DNA of 64,000 nt from Actinomycetota bacterium (GCA_016278725.1 JADQBG010000009.1:62001-126000), one strand, 5' to 3'. Shown: positions 7,526-16,281, numbered from the stretch's first letter. Program-made: numbers and translations. Notes: generated by a model not told the origin, from the letters alone.

Positions 7526-9074
7526 GGAAAGGGAGCGGTCCGGCCCCGGGGGGCCCGCCGGCGCGCCGTCCTCGTTTTCCGAAGGCGAGGCCTTCGGCGC
7601 CTGGGCCGAGGACGAACCTCTGCCGGAACTGACCGGCGATTTGTCGCGGGATTCCCTGCTGCAGGAGGCGGCGGCGCTATCCCGCCGGGCGCGCAACGGC
7701 GGTCCCATGGACTTCTTCTGGGCGACGCTCGCCCCGATGTCGCTGGTGGGCGCTCTGGCCGCCGCCAGCATCGTGCTGGTGGCCGCCTCCTCCTTGCTCT
7801 CGGCCCCACCGGGTGAAGCCCTGCGGGCGGCCGGGCTTGCCGCCGCGGCCGCCGCGCTGATCTTCCTCCCCCTCAACTACTGCCTGGTGCGTACGCGGCT
7901 CGAGCGTCCCCTCTCCCGGCTGGAGTCCGAGCTGCAGGGCCATCTGCCCTGGAGGCCCGAGGGCGATGTCTTGCTCGGGTCGCTGCGGCGTGCGATCGAA
8001 GCGGTGAGGAACGCGGCCTACGAAGCCCGCGACGAGCTCGAGGAAGAGGGCATCCGCCTGGAAGAGATGCATGCCCGCCTGCGCGAACTGCAGGAGGCCG
8101 ACCGGTTTGTCAACCGGGTGGCCGAGGAACTGCGTTCCGCCGAACCGCTGTCCGAGTTGGCCGCGAGCATCAGTTCGCTGGTGCACTCGGTCTGGCCGGC
8201 GGATCACATCTTGCTCTTCGAGGTGACCGACTCAGAGCTCCAGGCGGTTTACCGGGAAGAGGGCGGCCGGGCGCTCGAACCGCAATCCGACTCGGAGAAG
8301 GGACGTTACCGCAAGAGTTCCTTGCCGGCGCCGCTCAAAGAGGGACTCCGGCGGGGTTTCTTTGTCGAGACCGGCCTGCCCTTCCCCCGAGATTCCGCCT
8401 TCCCCGATGCCCGCAGCTACGTGGTCATGACCCTGGATCACCGCGGCCCGGCGGCCGGCGTCCTCTTCTTGGCGTCGTCAGAACTGTCGCCGCCGCCGGC
8501 AGAGCCGTTGAAGCGGGCGAGACCTCTCTTCAGTAGCGCCTATTCCCGCTCGGCTTACTTCCACGAGATGGCGGAAGCGGCCATCCGCGATTCCCTGACC
8601 GGAACCTACACTCAGGATCACTTCCTGTCGCTGCTGCGGCACGAGATCGCCCGCACCAACCGCTACGCTCGCCCCTGCACCTGCTTGGTGTTGGACATCG
8701 ACGGTCTTCGGCGGGTGAACGAGGTCCACGGCGCGCGCTTCGGCGATCAGATCATCGACGAGGTGGCGCAGCTGCTCAAAGGGCTGCTCCGCTCGACCGA
8801 CAGCCTCGCACGGTTGGGAGGCGGGAGGTTCGCCGCGCTGTTACCGGAAACCACCGGCGAGTCCGCCGCCATCGTCGCCGAACGGCTTCGCGAACGGATG
8901 GAGGAGTACCCCTTCATTCTCCAGCGGGGCACGGTCGAGCGGATCACGGTGGCCGTGGGCCTGGCCTCTCACCCGCCTCACGGAATCACGGCGTTCTCTT
9001 TGCTGGACGCCGCTCTGGCCGCCATGAACGACGTGAAGAGCGATGGCGGGAACGCCGTTCTCCTCAGTCGGTGA
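7521..9074 (+). CDS. Membrane GGDEF-domain protein with degenerate GGGRF motif
   Basis: A 517-residue signalling protein. Residues 1-60 are an acidic, low-complexity cytoplasmic stretch. Two hydrophobic segments follow at about 72-92 and 100-118, then a helical linker that may be coiled coil, then a GAF-like region around 195-330, and a C-terminal GGDEF fold from about 350. The signature that should read GGDEF reads GGGRF (about residue 433), so the metal- and substrate-binding acidic residues are missing and cyclase activity is unlikely. It may bind c-di-GMP or GTP, or act through protein contacts. Start is TTG 7521 with AGGGGA close upstream. Confidence 0.8.
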   Translation: MKERERSGPGGPAGAPSSFSEGEAFGAWAEDEPLPELTGDLSRDSLLQEAAALSRRARNGGPMDFFWATLAPMSLVGALAAASIVLVAASSLLSAPPGEALRAAGLAAAAAALIFLPLNYCLVRTRLERPLSRLESELQGHLPWRPEGDVLLGSLRRAIEAVRNAAYEARDELEEEGIRLEEMHARLRELQEADRFVNRVAEELRSAEPLSELAASISSLVHSVWPADHILLFEVTDSELQAVYREEGGRALEPQSDSEKGRYRKSSLPAPLKEGLRRGFFVETGLPFPRDSAFPDARSYVVMTLDHRGPAAGVLFLASSELSPPPAEPLKRARPLFSSAYSRSAYFHEMAEAAIRDSLTGTYTQDHFLSLLRHEIARTNRYARPCTCLVLDIDGLRRVNEVHGARFGDQIIDEVAQLLKGLLRSTDSLARLGGGRFAALLPETTGESAAIVAERLRERMEEYPFILQRGTVERITVAVGLASHPPHGITAFSLLDAALAAMNDVKSDGGNAVLLSR

Positions 9075-9086
9075 TTGACGACGAGA

Positions 9087-9842
9087 TTACTCCCGGGCCT
9101 GCAACTCCTGCTCGCGCCGCCCCGTCACCCCGCGCATGATGTAGTCCAGGTGGCTCGACATTGCCTGGCGGGCACCGCTCTCATCTCGAGCCTCGATGGC
9201 GTCCAGGATGTCGTGGTGCTGGTGGGGAATCTCCTCGGAGGTGCGCGGATCGGTCCAGAGCACCCCGAGGATGCTGGGGATTTGCTCGTGGAGCAGACCG
9301 GCCTGTCCGATCGAGATGTTCTGGTAGAGGTTGTTGTGCGTGGCCTCGGCGATCGCACCGTGAAGGGCCACGTCCAGCGCCGCCGCCTGTTTGCGGTCCG
9401 GGGCGGCGTCCATCTCGGACACGATCCCGCGCAGCTTGGCCATGTCCTCGTCGGTCCGGCGGCGTGCCGCCAGGCCCGCCGCCTGCACCTCGAGGCCGCT
9501 GCGCAGTTCGATCAGGTCCACCAGCCAGTCCGTGCCGGCTTCGAGCAGTTGGCTGAGGGCGCCGCTCGAGGCGATCTTGGTCAGCGAGGCGACTCGGGTT
9601 CCCTGCCGGCCTTTGCGTGAATCGATGAATCCCTGCGTGCGCAGTTCGTGGAACGCCTCGCGCACCGAGGAGCGGCCGACTCTGAGTTCCTCCGCGAGGT
9701 AGCGTTCGGAGGGGATGCGGTCGCCGGGCCGCAGCACGCCCTGCCTGATCTGATCGCGGATCAACTCGGCGATCTGAGAAGAGATTGTGTTGGCGCGGCC
9801 CCTGTCCGCGAGCCCGTTGCTGGGGATCTCAAGTTTTCCCAC
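9087..9842 (-). CDS. GntR-family regulator with FCD effector domain (FadR/GlcC/LldR type)
   Basis: A 251-residue transcription factor. The winged helix is at about 20-90 (IRQGVLRPGDRIPSERYLAE, then GRSSVREAFHELRTQGF), followed by an all-helical FCD ligand-binding domain. FCD members such as GlcC, LldR and PdhR respond to small organic acids through a metal-binding His set; LHGAIAEATHN and HQHHDILDAIEARD look like these elements. Start GTG 9842 has GGGGA seven bases upstream. It follows the oxidoreductase operon in the same direction but is separated by a strong hairpin. The nearby operator-like sites and the organic-acid genes make it the likely local regulator (inference). Confidence 0.88.
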   Translation of the reverse strand: MGKLEIPSNGLADRGRANTISSQIAELIRDQIRQGVLRPGDRIPSERYLAEELRVGRSSVREAFHELRTQGFIDSRKGRQGTRVASLTKIASSGALSQLLEAGTDWLVDLIELRSGLEVQAAGLAARRRTDEDMAKLRGIVSEMDAAPDRKQAAALDVALHGAIAEATHNNLYQNISIGQAGLLHEQIPSILGVLWTDPRTSEEIPHQHHDILDAIEARDESGARQAMSSHLDYIMRGVTGRREQELQARE

Positions 9843-9939
9843 GTTGCCGTCCCCTTCGAGTGGTTCGTCTATGCCAACCAATGTCGGCCCTGAGTAAATC
9901 GGTCTTTGTGCAAACCAAAAATACCAAAAAGGTTGAGCA

Positions 9940-9952
9940 ATGGGTAGACCAT
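9940..9952. promoter_or_regulatory. FCD-type operator candidate upstream of the GntR gene
   Basis: ATGGGTAGACCAT fits the TGGTnnnACCA class with one mismatch: the half-sites TGG and CCA keep the five-base gap of PdhR/LldR-type sites. It lies about 100 bases before the regulator's start, suggesting autoregulation. Confidence 0.45.
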
Positions 9953-9996
9953 AAGCCCAATAGTCCGAAAAGGTATGCCGATACTGACTGGGACGG

Positions 9997-10034
9997 CGCG
10001 AAAAAGGCCCCGCCGAAGCGGAGCCTTTTTCGCG
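9997..10034. terminator. Hairpin terminator between the oxidoreductase operon and the GntR gene
   Basis: Long inverted repeat: CGCGAAAAAGGC pairs with GCCTTTTTCGCG, with an inner CCGC/GCGG stem and a CGAA loop. The A/T tracts are in the stem, so it can work in either direction. It follows porB on the minus strand. Confidence 0.8.
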
Positions 10035-10096
10035 AACTAATACCGGCCCGGCGCGCGCCAGGCGCCCCCCGGCATCGGCCGGGCGGAAGCCGTGGG

Positions 10097-11098
10097 CTAC
10101 TCTGCCGGCTCCTGCGCCTCCGCCGCCTCTTGCGGGGCAAAGCGGGCGGTTGCCTCTTCCATGGCCTTCAGGCGTTCCCATTGGTAGTCGGTCATCTCTT
10201 GGGTCTCTTCCACGATCCACTCGTTCTCCGGGGTGAACAGGTGACGGAAGCGGCCCTGCTGCTTCATCCAATCGGCCACCGCGCCTTTGCGCTTCTTGGG
10301 ATCGTAATTGATCTTGTAGACCCCGTTCTCGACCTCGAAGAGCGGCCAGTAGTTGGACTTGACCATGGCCTCGGCCAGTTGGATGCTGTCCGACTCCTTG
10401 GAGCGCCAACCCCGCGGGCAGGGGGAGAGCACGTTGAGGAAGGCCGGGCCCTTGACCGCGAAGGCCTTCTCGGCCTTGTAGATGAGATCGCGGAAATTAT
10501 GCGGCGAAGCCTGCGCCACGTAGGGGATGTTGTGCGCGATGGCGATCTCGGTCAGGTTCTTGCGTTGCTGATTCTTGCCGGGCCGAACCTTGCCCACCGG
10601 ACTGGTGGTCGTCCAGGCCCCCTTGGGGGTCGCGGCCGAGCGCTGGAAGCCGGTGTTCATGTAGGCGCCGTTGTCGTAGCAGAGGATCACGATGTCGTGA
10701 TACCGCTCCAGGGCACCGGAGATGGCCTGCAGGCCGATGTCGTAGGATCCCCCGTCGCCGGCCACGGAGAGCAGTTTGAAGTCCTCGGTGACCTTGCCCT
10801 GCTTCTTCAGGCTGATCAGCGCCGCTTCGACGCCGCTGATGGTGGCCGCCGCGTTCTCGAAGGCGCTGTGGATGTAGCTGTCCTTCCACGCCGTGTAGGG
10901 GTAGATGGTGGTCGACACCTCCACGCAACCGGTGGCGTTCGAGACGACCACGGGGCTGTCGCCCGCGCCCATCAGCACCTGCCGCAGAATCACCGGCGCG
11001 CCGCAACCGGCGCACAGGCGATGACCGCCGGAGAGGTGATCGGGACGGTCGATATAGACCTTTGGAGACTGCTTCTTGATTTCCTGAGTCGCCATCAC
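10097..11098 (-). CDS. porB: 2-oxoacid (pyruvate):ferredoxin oxidoreductase, beta subunit
   Basis: The thiamine-diphosphate-binding subunit, 333 residues, of the oxygen-sensitive enzyme that interconverts pyruvate (or a related 2-oxoacid) plus CoA with acetyl-CoA, CO2 and reduced ferredoxin. The Fe-S/ThDP region shows HRLCAGCGAP (about 27-36), the partner cysteine in SNATGCVEV, and the ThDP-Mg motif GDGGSYDIG. A later Cys (SPCPRGW) is also typical. The start is GTG 11098 or ATG 11095; both overlap the alpha gene's stop. It is the last of four genes, order gamma-delta-alpha-beta. Pyruvate is favoured from the neighbouring malic enzyme. Confidence 0.92.
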   Translation of the reverse strand: MMATQEIKKQSPKVYIDRPDHLSGGHRLCAGCGAPVILRQVLMGAGDSPVVVSNATGCVEVSTTIYPYTAWKDSYIHSAFENAAATISGVEAALISLKKQGKVTEDFKLLSVAGDGGSYDIGLQAISGALERYHDIVILCYDNGAYMNTGFQRSAATPKGAWTTTSPVGKVRPGKNQQRKNLTEIAIAHNIPYVAQASPHNFRDLIYKAEKAFAVKGPAFLNVLSPCPRGWRSKESDSIQLAEAMVKSNYWPLFEVENGVYKINYDPKKRKGAVADWMKQQGRFRHLFTPENEWIVEETQEMTDYQWERLKAMEEATARFAPQEAAEAQEPAE

Positions 11099-12297
11099 AT
11101 TCCCTTCGTGTTCACGTAGACCCGCTCACGCGGCGCATCTTGCTCGCCTTTGGCGATGGCGTCCAGCCGCCGGTAGACATCTTCGATGTTCTGCGGGAAG
11201 ACATCGCGGCCGCCCAGGCCGTAGATGAAGTTGACCGCTTTGGCGCACTGGCCTTCCTGATAGAGCGACGTCAACACTTCCATGTAGAGTGGTCCGCCCG
11301 GCGCTCCGAAGGAGTCGGCGCGGTCCATGACCCCGACCACCTTGACGTCCGCAAGCGCCTCGGCGTACTGCTTGACCGGGAAGGGGCGGAAGGTGCGAAG
11401 CTTGATGACCCCCGCTTTTATGCCTTCATTCCGCAGCTTGTCGACGATCGCGCGGGCGTTTCCGGCAGCCGAGTTGGCCACGACCACCGCGATCTCCGCG
11501 TCGTCCATGCGGTATTTCATCAGGTGCTCGTAGCGGCGGCCGGTCAGTTCGTAGAAGCGGTCATAGGTGTCCTGGATGACGTCGAGCGCGTTGTCCATCG
11601 CGATGTTTTGCGCGATCTTCTGCTCGAAGTACCAGCCGTGGAGCCCGTCGAAGGGACCCATGGTCACGGGATTCTTCGCATCCAAGAGCCGGGGGTAGTC
11701 CGGAGCCTGGCCGATGAACTCCTGCACCTGCTCGGCGGAGAGCGGCTTCAGGGGGCCGATGGCGCCCGAGATGATGAAGCCGTCGTACATGTTCATCAGC
11801 GGCAGGCGGACATCCTTGTGCTCGGCGATCGGGAAGGACATCACCGTGGCGTCGTAGGCCTCTTGGGCGTCCTCGTTGTAGATCTGGAGCCAGCCGGAAT
11901 CGCGCCCCAGCATGGAGTCCGAGTGGTCGCAGTGGATGTTGATCGGACCGGAGAGCGCGCGGTTGACGGTGGTCATGATGATGGGCAGCCGCATGGAGGC
12001 GGCCACGAAACAGACCTCGACCATCAAGGCGTAGCCCGCGGAGCTGGTGGCCGTCATGGTGCGGGCGCCGGCGGCGGCGGAGCCGATGCAGGCGCTCATG
12101 GCGGAGTGCTCGGATTCGGCGGTGACGAACTCGGCTTTGACGTCGCCGTTGGCCACGTACTGGCTGAAGTTCTGGACCACGTCGGTCTGCGGAGTGATCG
12201 GGTAGGCGGCCACCACGTCGGGGTCCACCTGCTTCATCGCCAGGGACACGGCGCCGTTCCCGGTGATCGCGAGAGTCTTGGCTTCGGTTTGGGCCAT
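11095..12297 (-). CDS. porA: 2-oxoacid (pyruvate):ferredoxin oxidoreductase, alpha subunit
   Basis: A 400-residue subunit that carries the pyrimidine-binding half of the ThDP site and domain II. The hallmark AAYPITPQTDVVQ is near residue 30, ESEHSAMSA near 80, and the GARTMTATSSAGYALM stretch is typical of Por alpha. Domain II ends with the conserved DRADSFGAPGGPLY. It overlaps delta upstream by one base and beta downstream by 4, so the four subunits should be made in fixed ratio. As in archaeal-type four-subunit enzymes, the domains are separate rather than fused into one long chain. Confidence 0.92.
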   Translation of the reverse strand: MAQTEAKTLAITGNGAVSLAMKQVDPDVVAAYPITPQTDVVQNFSQYVANGDVKAEFVTAESEHSAMSACIGSAAAGARTMTATSSAGYALMVEVCFVAASMRLPIIMTTVNRALSGPINIHCDHSDSMLGRDSGWLQIYNEDAQEAYDATVMSFPIAEHKDVRLPLMNMYDGFIISGAIGPLKPLSAEQVQEFIGQAPDYPRLLDAKNPVTMGPFDGLHGWYFEQKIAQNIAMDNALDVIQDTYDRFYELTGRRYEHLMKYRMDDAEIAVVVANSAAGNARAIVDKLRNEGIKAGVIKLRTFRPFPVKQYAEALADVKVVGVMDRADSFGAPGGPLYMEVLTSLYQEGQCAKAVNFIYGLGGRDVFPQNIEDVYRRLDAIAKGEQDAPRERVYVNTKGM

Positions 12298-12650
12298 TAC
12301 TTCTTCACCCTTTCTGCGAATTCAGATTCAGGGTGCATGGAAATCGCATCGGCGGGACATTCCTTGGCGCAGATGCCGCAGCCCTTACAGTGATCATAGT
12401 CGAAGTCGGTGACCTTCTGATTCTCGGCCAGGACCGAGGAGTCCGGGCAGAAGAAATAGCAGAAAAGGCACTGGGTGCAGGCCTCGTCGTCACGGATGGG
12501 GAACTCGGTCCGCCAGCCACCGGTCTGGTAGTAGCGGGCATTGCCGGCCTCGGGGATGAGGGAGCCGAGTTCGTGATCGCCGGGCCCCCAGTTCTTGATC
12601 CCCGAGATGTCCCACTTCATCTCTTTGGTGGTCTTGTCCTTGTCAGTCAT
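12297..12650 (-). CDS. porD: 2-oxoacid:ferredoxin oxidoreductase, delta (2x[4Fe-4S] ferredoxin) subunit
   Basis: A 117-residue ferredoxin-like subunit passing electrons from the ThDP centre to soluble ferredoxin. The first cluster motif reads CTQCLFCYFFCPD and the second CKGCGICAKECP, about 25 residues apart. The N-terminal 50 residues (WGPGDHELGSLI and the ARYYQTGGWRTE region) match the tail that wraps around the complex in other Por enzymes. It overlaps the gamma gene's stop by 4 bases. Confidence 0.92.
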   Translation of the reverse strand: MTDKDKTTKEMKWDISGIKNWGPGDHELGSLIPEAGNARYYQTGGWRTEFPIRDDEACTQCLFCYFFCPDSSVLAENQKVTDFDYDHCKGCGICAKECPADAISMHPESEFAERVKK

Positions 12651-13219
12651 TCCTTTACCTCTTCGAATGCGCGCCTTACGGCTTCGAGGTTGCCGTTCAC
12701 TACCTTTTCGGAGAACTTCTTCCCGAAGCTCTGCCGCATGTGGTCTTGGACTTCTTCCAGCCCGAACAGGCCGGTGGCCTTGGCCACGGCACCGACCATG
12801 GGCGTGTTGGGCAGGTTGCGGCCGATGGTTTCGCTGGCTATCTTGCTGGCCGCGACGGTCATCAGCCTGACGTTACCGAAGTCGTGGTCCTTTTTGATGT
12901 CGTCCGGAGTCTGCTCCGTGTTGACGATCACGACTGCTTGTTCGCTCGCCCCTTCGACCACATCGATCGAGGAGATCAGGGTGGGATCGAGCACCAGGAT
13001 GACGTTAGGATGCTCGACCGGCGAATAGGTCTGAATCGGCTCGTCGCTGATCCGGGTAAAGGCGACGATGGGGGCGCCGGAACGCTCCGGGCCGTACTCG
13101 GGGAAGGCCTGGAAGTGCTTGCCTCGCTCTACGGCGAGCTCGGCCACCATCTTGGCAGCGGTGACGGCCCCTTGGCCCCCCCGTGCGTGCCACCTGACTT
13201 CAGTGAGTTGTGAGGTCAC
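12647..13219 (-). CDS. porG: 2-oxoacid:ferredoxin oxidoreductase, gamma subunit
   Basis: A 190-residue gamma subunit, first gene of the four-gene operon. The hallmark RWHARGGQGAVTAAKM is at residues 8-23 and FPEYGPERSGAP follows; both belong to the CoA-binding gamma domain. I start at GTG 13219 because AAGGAG lies ten bases upstream and the family's N-terminus begins here; an in-frame start at 13255 would add 12 unrelated residues and include that ribosome site. A good promoter lies at 13338-13367. Confidence 0.9.
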   Translation of the reverse strand: MTSQLTEVRWHARGGQGAVTAAKMVAELAVERGKHFQAFPEYGPERSGAPIVAFTRISDEPIQTYSPVEHPNVILVLDPTLISSIDVVEGASEQAVVIVNTEQTPDDIKKDHDFGNVRLMTVAASKIASETIGRNLPNTPMVGAVAKATGLFGLEEVQDHMRQSFGKKFSEKVVNGNLEAVRRAFEEVKE

Positions 13220-13337
13220 GGTTCTACCACTCCTTGTGCATTGCCGACGGAACACCGGGAACCCGAAGTCGCGGGAAATCGGGCGGTACCAGAGCAGACC
13301 AATTCGTAGCGAACCCGTCCCATTTCCAACATTCCTG

Positions 13338-13367
13338 ACTATAACACGGTCCGCACCGCGCTCTCAA
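13338..13367 (-). promoter_or_regulatory. Promoter of the porGDAB operon
   Basis: Reading the minus strand, TTGAGA (13367-13362), 18 bases, then TATAGT (13343-13338), about 115 bases before the porG start. A good sigma-70-type match. Confidence 0.6.
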
Positions 13368-13544
13368 GCCAGGCACATGCGGAGGGTATGACCATTATTT
13401 GATAATATTCTAGCCCACACCGTTTGAACTCTATTGGTCTTGTTCGTATCGCAAATACAATAAATAGCAGAGCGAATTCTGCCGCATTGAGGTTGCGTTT
13501 GATACTCCCCGGGGTTATTCTCAAGATGCGCACCAATTACTTTT

Positions 13545-13555
13545 TGGTAGGACCA
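13545..13555. promoter_or_regulatory. FCD/GntR-type operator in the por / CoA-ligase intergenic region
   Basis: TGGTAGGACCA is an exact TGGTnnnACCA site. It lies 32 bases upstream of the -35 of the rightward promoter, a place more typical of activation, and about 180 bases upstream of the leftward por promoter. Half-site-like sequences (ATTGGT near 13434, ACCATT near 13390) are also in this intergenic region. Confidence 0.55.
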
Positions 13556-13586
13556 TAAACGGGGGAGTCCAAACCTACCTAAAGGG

Positions 13587-13616
13587 TTGACATCGTTCAT
13601 CGCCGGATTCTACGAT
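13587..13616 (+). promoter_or_regulatory. Promoter of the rightward CoA-ligase/glycolate operon
   Basis: TTGACA (13587-13592), 18-base spacer, TACGAT (13611-13616). Transcription would start near 13623, giving a leader of about 100 nt before ATG 13723. One of the best promoters in the window. Confidence 0.65.
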
Positions 13617-13722
13617 GCAGTTCTGCTGGTCGCATCGGGCGTGGAACAGTTTCTGTCGGCGGTGCGCCTCCCCACATCGTCAAGAGGTCACTAGCTTTCG
13701 CGAGGAAGGCGGTAGGAGACAG

Positions 13723-15003
13723 ATGGCACGACTGTTGGAGTATCAGGGCAAGCGATGGCTCGAGAAGGCGGGGCTGCCCGTTCCTCAAGGCCGGGAGGCT
13801 TCGACTCCCGAAGAGGCTCGGCAGATCGCCGAGGAGTTGGGCAAACCCGTGGCCGTCAAGGCCCAAGTGCAGGCCGGAGGCCGGGGCAAGTCGGGCGCGG
13901 TCAAGCTGGTCGACACGCCCGAAGAGGCCGAGGAGGCCGCCCGCTCTATTCTCAGCATGGAAATCAAGGGGCTGCCGGTACGCGTCGTGCTGGTCGAGGA
14001 AAAGCTCGATATCGTCCGCGAATACTACGCCACCTGCATCGTCAACGGGTCGCGGGAAGCCCGCTCGCCGATGTTGATGTTCAGTGTCGAGGGCGGCATG
14101 GACATCGAGTCGGTGCCCGAAGAAAAGATTCTGCGTCACAACTTCTCCGAGCGCGAAGGCCTGCCCACCTACGACGCGGTTGACGTGGCCGAGCGGGCCG
14201 GCATTCCTCCCGAGAAGCTGTCCACCTTCGCCTCTTTCCTCCACACGCTGGCCGAGGCCTACATCCAGTACGACTGCTTCACCCTCGAGATCAACCCGAT
14301 GGTGGAGACCTCCGACGGCAAGCTGTACGCCGCCGACTGCAAGATGGAGGTCGATAACTCCGCCGTCTTCCGTCATCCCGAATTCGGCATCGAAGTGGCC
14401 CGGGACTTCGGAAGCGAGCCCACCGAACTCGACCTGATCGGCTGGAACATCGAGAAGACCGATCTGCGGGGCTCGGGCTTCGTGATGAACATGGGCTACG
14501 ACGAGAAGTCCGAAGGCTACGTCGGCTACCACCCGATCGGCGGCGGCTCGGCCATGATGGGCATGGACGCCCTCAACACCGTCGGCCTCATCCCCGCCAA
14601 CTACGCGGACACCAGCGGCAATCCGGTGGCCTCCAAGGTCTACCGCGTGGCCAAGGTGGTGCTCTCGCAGCCCAACCTGGACGGTTACCTGTTGGGCGGC
14701 TTCATGATGGCCAACCAAGAACAGTGGCACCACGCTCACGCCGTGGTCAAGGCGCTGCGCGAAGAGCTTCCCAAAAAGCCCGGCCTGCCCTGCGTACTGC
14801 TGCTCGCCGGGAACAAAGAGAAAGAGTCGCTCGAGATCCTTCGCGAAGGTCTGGCGGACGTCGAGGGCAACAGCCGGGTCGAGATCTACGGCCGCGAGCA
14901 CGTTACCGACACCGATTTCATCGGTAAGCGCCTGCTGGAATTGGCCAAGGAGTACCGTGCCGAGAAGAATGCCGCCGCGGGCCAAGCCGGCGCCGGGCAG
15001 TAG
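13723..15003 (+). CDS. ATP-grasp acyl-CoA ligase beta subunit (SucC/malate-CoA ligase type)
   Basis: A 426-residue relative of succinyl-CoA synthetase beta. It begins MARLLEYQGKRWLEKAGLPVP, the usual SucC opening, has the ATP-grasp lysine region KAQVQAGGRGKSG, and LEINPMVE for nucleotide and metal binding. Start ATG 13723 has TAGGAG five bases upstream. Together with the alpha subunit at 15331 it should join an acid to CoA with ATP/ADP. Because a malyl-CoA lyase-like enzyme and malic enzyme follow, malate is a more likely substrate than succinate (inference). The family is seen; the acid specificity is not. Confidence 0.85.
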   Translation: MARLLEYQGKRWLEKAGLPVPQGREASTPEEARQIAEELGKPVAVKAQVQAGGRGKSGAVKLVDTPEEAEEAARSILSMEIKGLPVRVVLVEEKLDIVREYYATCIVNGSREARSPMLMFSVEGGMDIESVPEEKILRHNFSEREGLPTYDAVDVAERAGIPPEKLSTFASFLHTLAEAYIQYDCFTLEINPMVETSDGKLYAADCKMEVDNSAVFRHPEFGIEVARDFGSEPTELDLIGWNIEKTDLRGSGFVMNMGYDEKSEGYVGYHPIGGGSAMMGMDALNTVGLIPANYADTSGNPVASKVYRVAKVVLSQPNLDGYLLGGFMMANQEQWHHAHAVVKALREELPKKPGLPCVLLLAGNKEKESLEILREGLADVEGNSRVEIYGREHVTDTDFIGKRLLELAKEYRAEKNAAAGQAGAGQ

Positions 15004-15019
15004 GGGAGGATAGATAACC

Positions 15020-15313
15020 GTGTACGAGTTCTCCGAGAGAACCATTCATCTGAAGATCGACCACGAGAAGTGCAAGGAGTGCCCGACCAAGGCGTGCGTT
15101 GAGGGTTGCGCCCAGTTCGACCGCGGCATTCTCAAGCTCAATGACGAAGGGCTGCCCAGCGTCGAGCATCTGACCGAAGACGAGGTCAAGCGCCGCGGAA
15201 CCGAGTGCCTGGCCTGCGAGTACGAGTGTTGGATGCGGGGCCTGAACGCCCTCTCCATCGACGTCCCGATCGTCGGGCTGCCCGAGTACCTCGAAAATCG
15301 CGGACTGGAATAG
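15020..15313 (+). CDS. Small ferredoxin-like Fe-S protein between the CoA-ligase subunits
   Basis: A 97-residue protein with GTG start at 15020. It resembles the FixX/ferredoxin-like group: KIDHEKCKECPTKACVEGC at the N-terminus (Cys 18, 21, 26, 30) and CLACEYEC near residue 63 (Cys 63, 66, 70). That is seven cysteines in two clusters, enough for one [4Fe-4S] and perhaps a second, incomplete site. It sits 16 bases after the ligase beta gene and 17 before the alpha gene, a place where no protein is normally found. It may carry electrons for GlcDEF or stabilise the ligase. Function unknown. Confidence 0.75.
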   Translation: MYEFSERTIHLKIDHEKCKECPTKACVEGCAQFDRGILKLNDEGLPSVEHLTEDEVKRRGTECLACEYECWMRGLNALSIDVPIVGLPEYLENRGLE

Positions 15314-15330
15314 GGAGGCTTGGTTCAGGC

Positions 15331-16236
15331 ATGGGCATTCTCATAGACAAGAGCACCAAGGTCGCGGTCCAAGGGATCACCGGCCGCGAGGGCTCCCTCC
15401 GCGCCCGCTACATGAAGGAATACGGAACCAACCTGGTGGGAGGCACCAGCCCCGGCAAAGCCGGGCAAGATGTCGACGGGATTCCCGTCTACAACACCTT
15501 GAAATCGCTGGTGGCCGAGCAGGGCGAGATCGACTTCAGCGTGCTGTTCATCCCCGGCCGGGCACTGCTTCCGGCGGTAAAGGAAGCCATCGACGCCGGC
15601 GTCAAGAACGTGCTCCCGTGCGTGGAGAGCGTGCCGGTCCACGACATCATGCACATGATCGAGTACGCCAAGGAGAAGGGCACCCGCATCATCGGCCCCG
15701 GCTCCATCGGCATCATCAACCCCGGCCAAGCTGTGGTCGGCTGGTTGGGCGGCAACGTGGAGTGGGCCAACAGCTTCTTCAGGAAGGGGTCCGTCGGCGT
15801 CTTCTCCCGCTCGGGTGGCCAGTCGGGAACCATTCCCTGGGTGCTCAACGAAGGCGGCTACGGGGTCAGCACCGTGGTCCACACCGGGACCGAACCGGTG
15901 ATCGGCACCTCCATGGCCGACCTATTGCCCCTCTTCGAAGAAGACGAGGAGACCAAAGCGGTCGCGGTCTTCTCCGAGATCGGCGGCTCCCAGGAAGAGG
16001 AGTGCGCGGAGGTGATCGCGGCGGGCAAGTTCACCAAGCCCTTCGTGATCTACGTGGCCGGTGCCTGGGCTCCCGAAGGCCAGCGCTTCAGTCATGCATC
16101 GAGCATCGTCGAGCGCGGCCGCGGTTCCGCCCAGAGCAAGATGAAGGCCATCCGCGAATCGGGGCCCAACGGCTACGTGGCCGAGACGCCCAACGACATC
16201 CCGCGAGTGCTGGACGAAGTGCTCAACGGCAAGTAA
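15331..16236 (+). CDS. Acyl-CoA ligase alpha subunit (SucD/malate-CoA ligase type)
   Basis: A 301-residue SucD relative, partner of the gene at 13723. It opens MGILIDKSTKVAVQGITGRE (CoA-binding Rossmann fold), continues through GGTSPGKAG and VESVPVHD, and has the conserved SRSGG. The phospho-histidine loop reads RFSHASSIVERGRGSAQSK, where E. coli SucD has GHAGA, so the histidine is kept but both flanking residues are changed. ATG 15331 follows AGGGAGG at a longish 12 bases. The natural reaction is ATP + acid + CoA to acyl-CoA + ADP + Pi, or the reverse with ATP gain. Confidence 0.85.
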   Translation: MGILIDKSTKVAVQGITGREGSLRARYMKEYGTNLVGGTSPGKAGQDVDGIPVYNTLKSLVAEQGEIDFSVLFIPGRALLPAVKEAIDAGVKNVLPCVESVPVHDIMHMIEYAKEKGTRIIGPGSIGIINPGQAVVGWLGGNVEWANSFFRKGSVGVFSRSGGQSGTIPWVLNEGGYGVSTVVHTGTEPVIGTSMADLLPLFEEDEETKAVAVFSEIGGSQEEECAEVIAAGKFTKPFVIYVAGAWAPEGQRFSHASSIVERGRGSAQSKMKAIRESGPNGYVAETPNDIPRVLDEVLNGK

Positions 16237-16250
16237 CTGCAGAAGTACCC

Positions 16251-16281
16251 GAAACGCCCCGGCACCGGTCCGGGGCGTTTC
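16251..16281 (+). terminator. Intra-operon hairpin after the ligase alpha gene
   Basis: An 11-bp perfect stem (GAAACGCCCCG / CGGGGCGTTTC), nine-base loop, then a poor T tail (GGTTTG). It may be a leaky terminator or mRNA-stability element that sets expression of the ligase apart from the downstream lyase. Confidence 0.6.

Noticed and set aside
16251-16281. End of the rightward operon at the first internal hairpin
   Set aside because: The hairpin lacks a proper T tract, the next gene has only a short leader with no good promoter seen, and the enzymes belong to one pathway.
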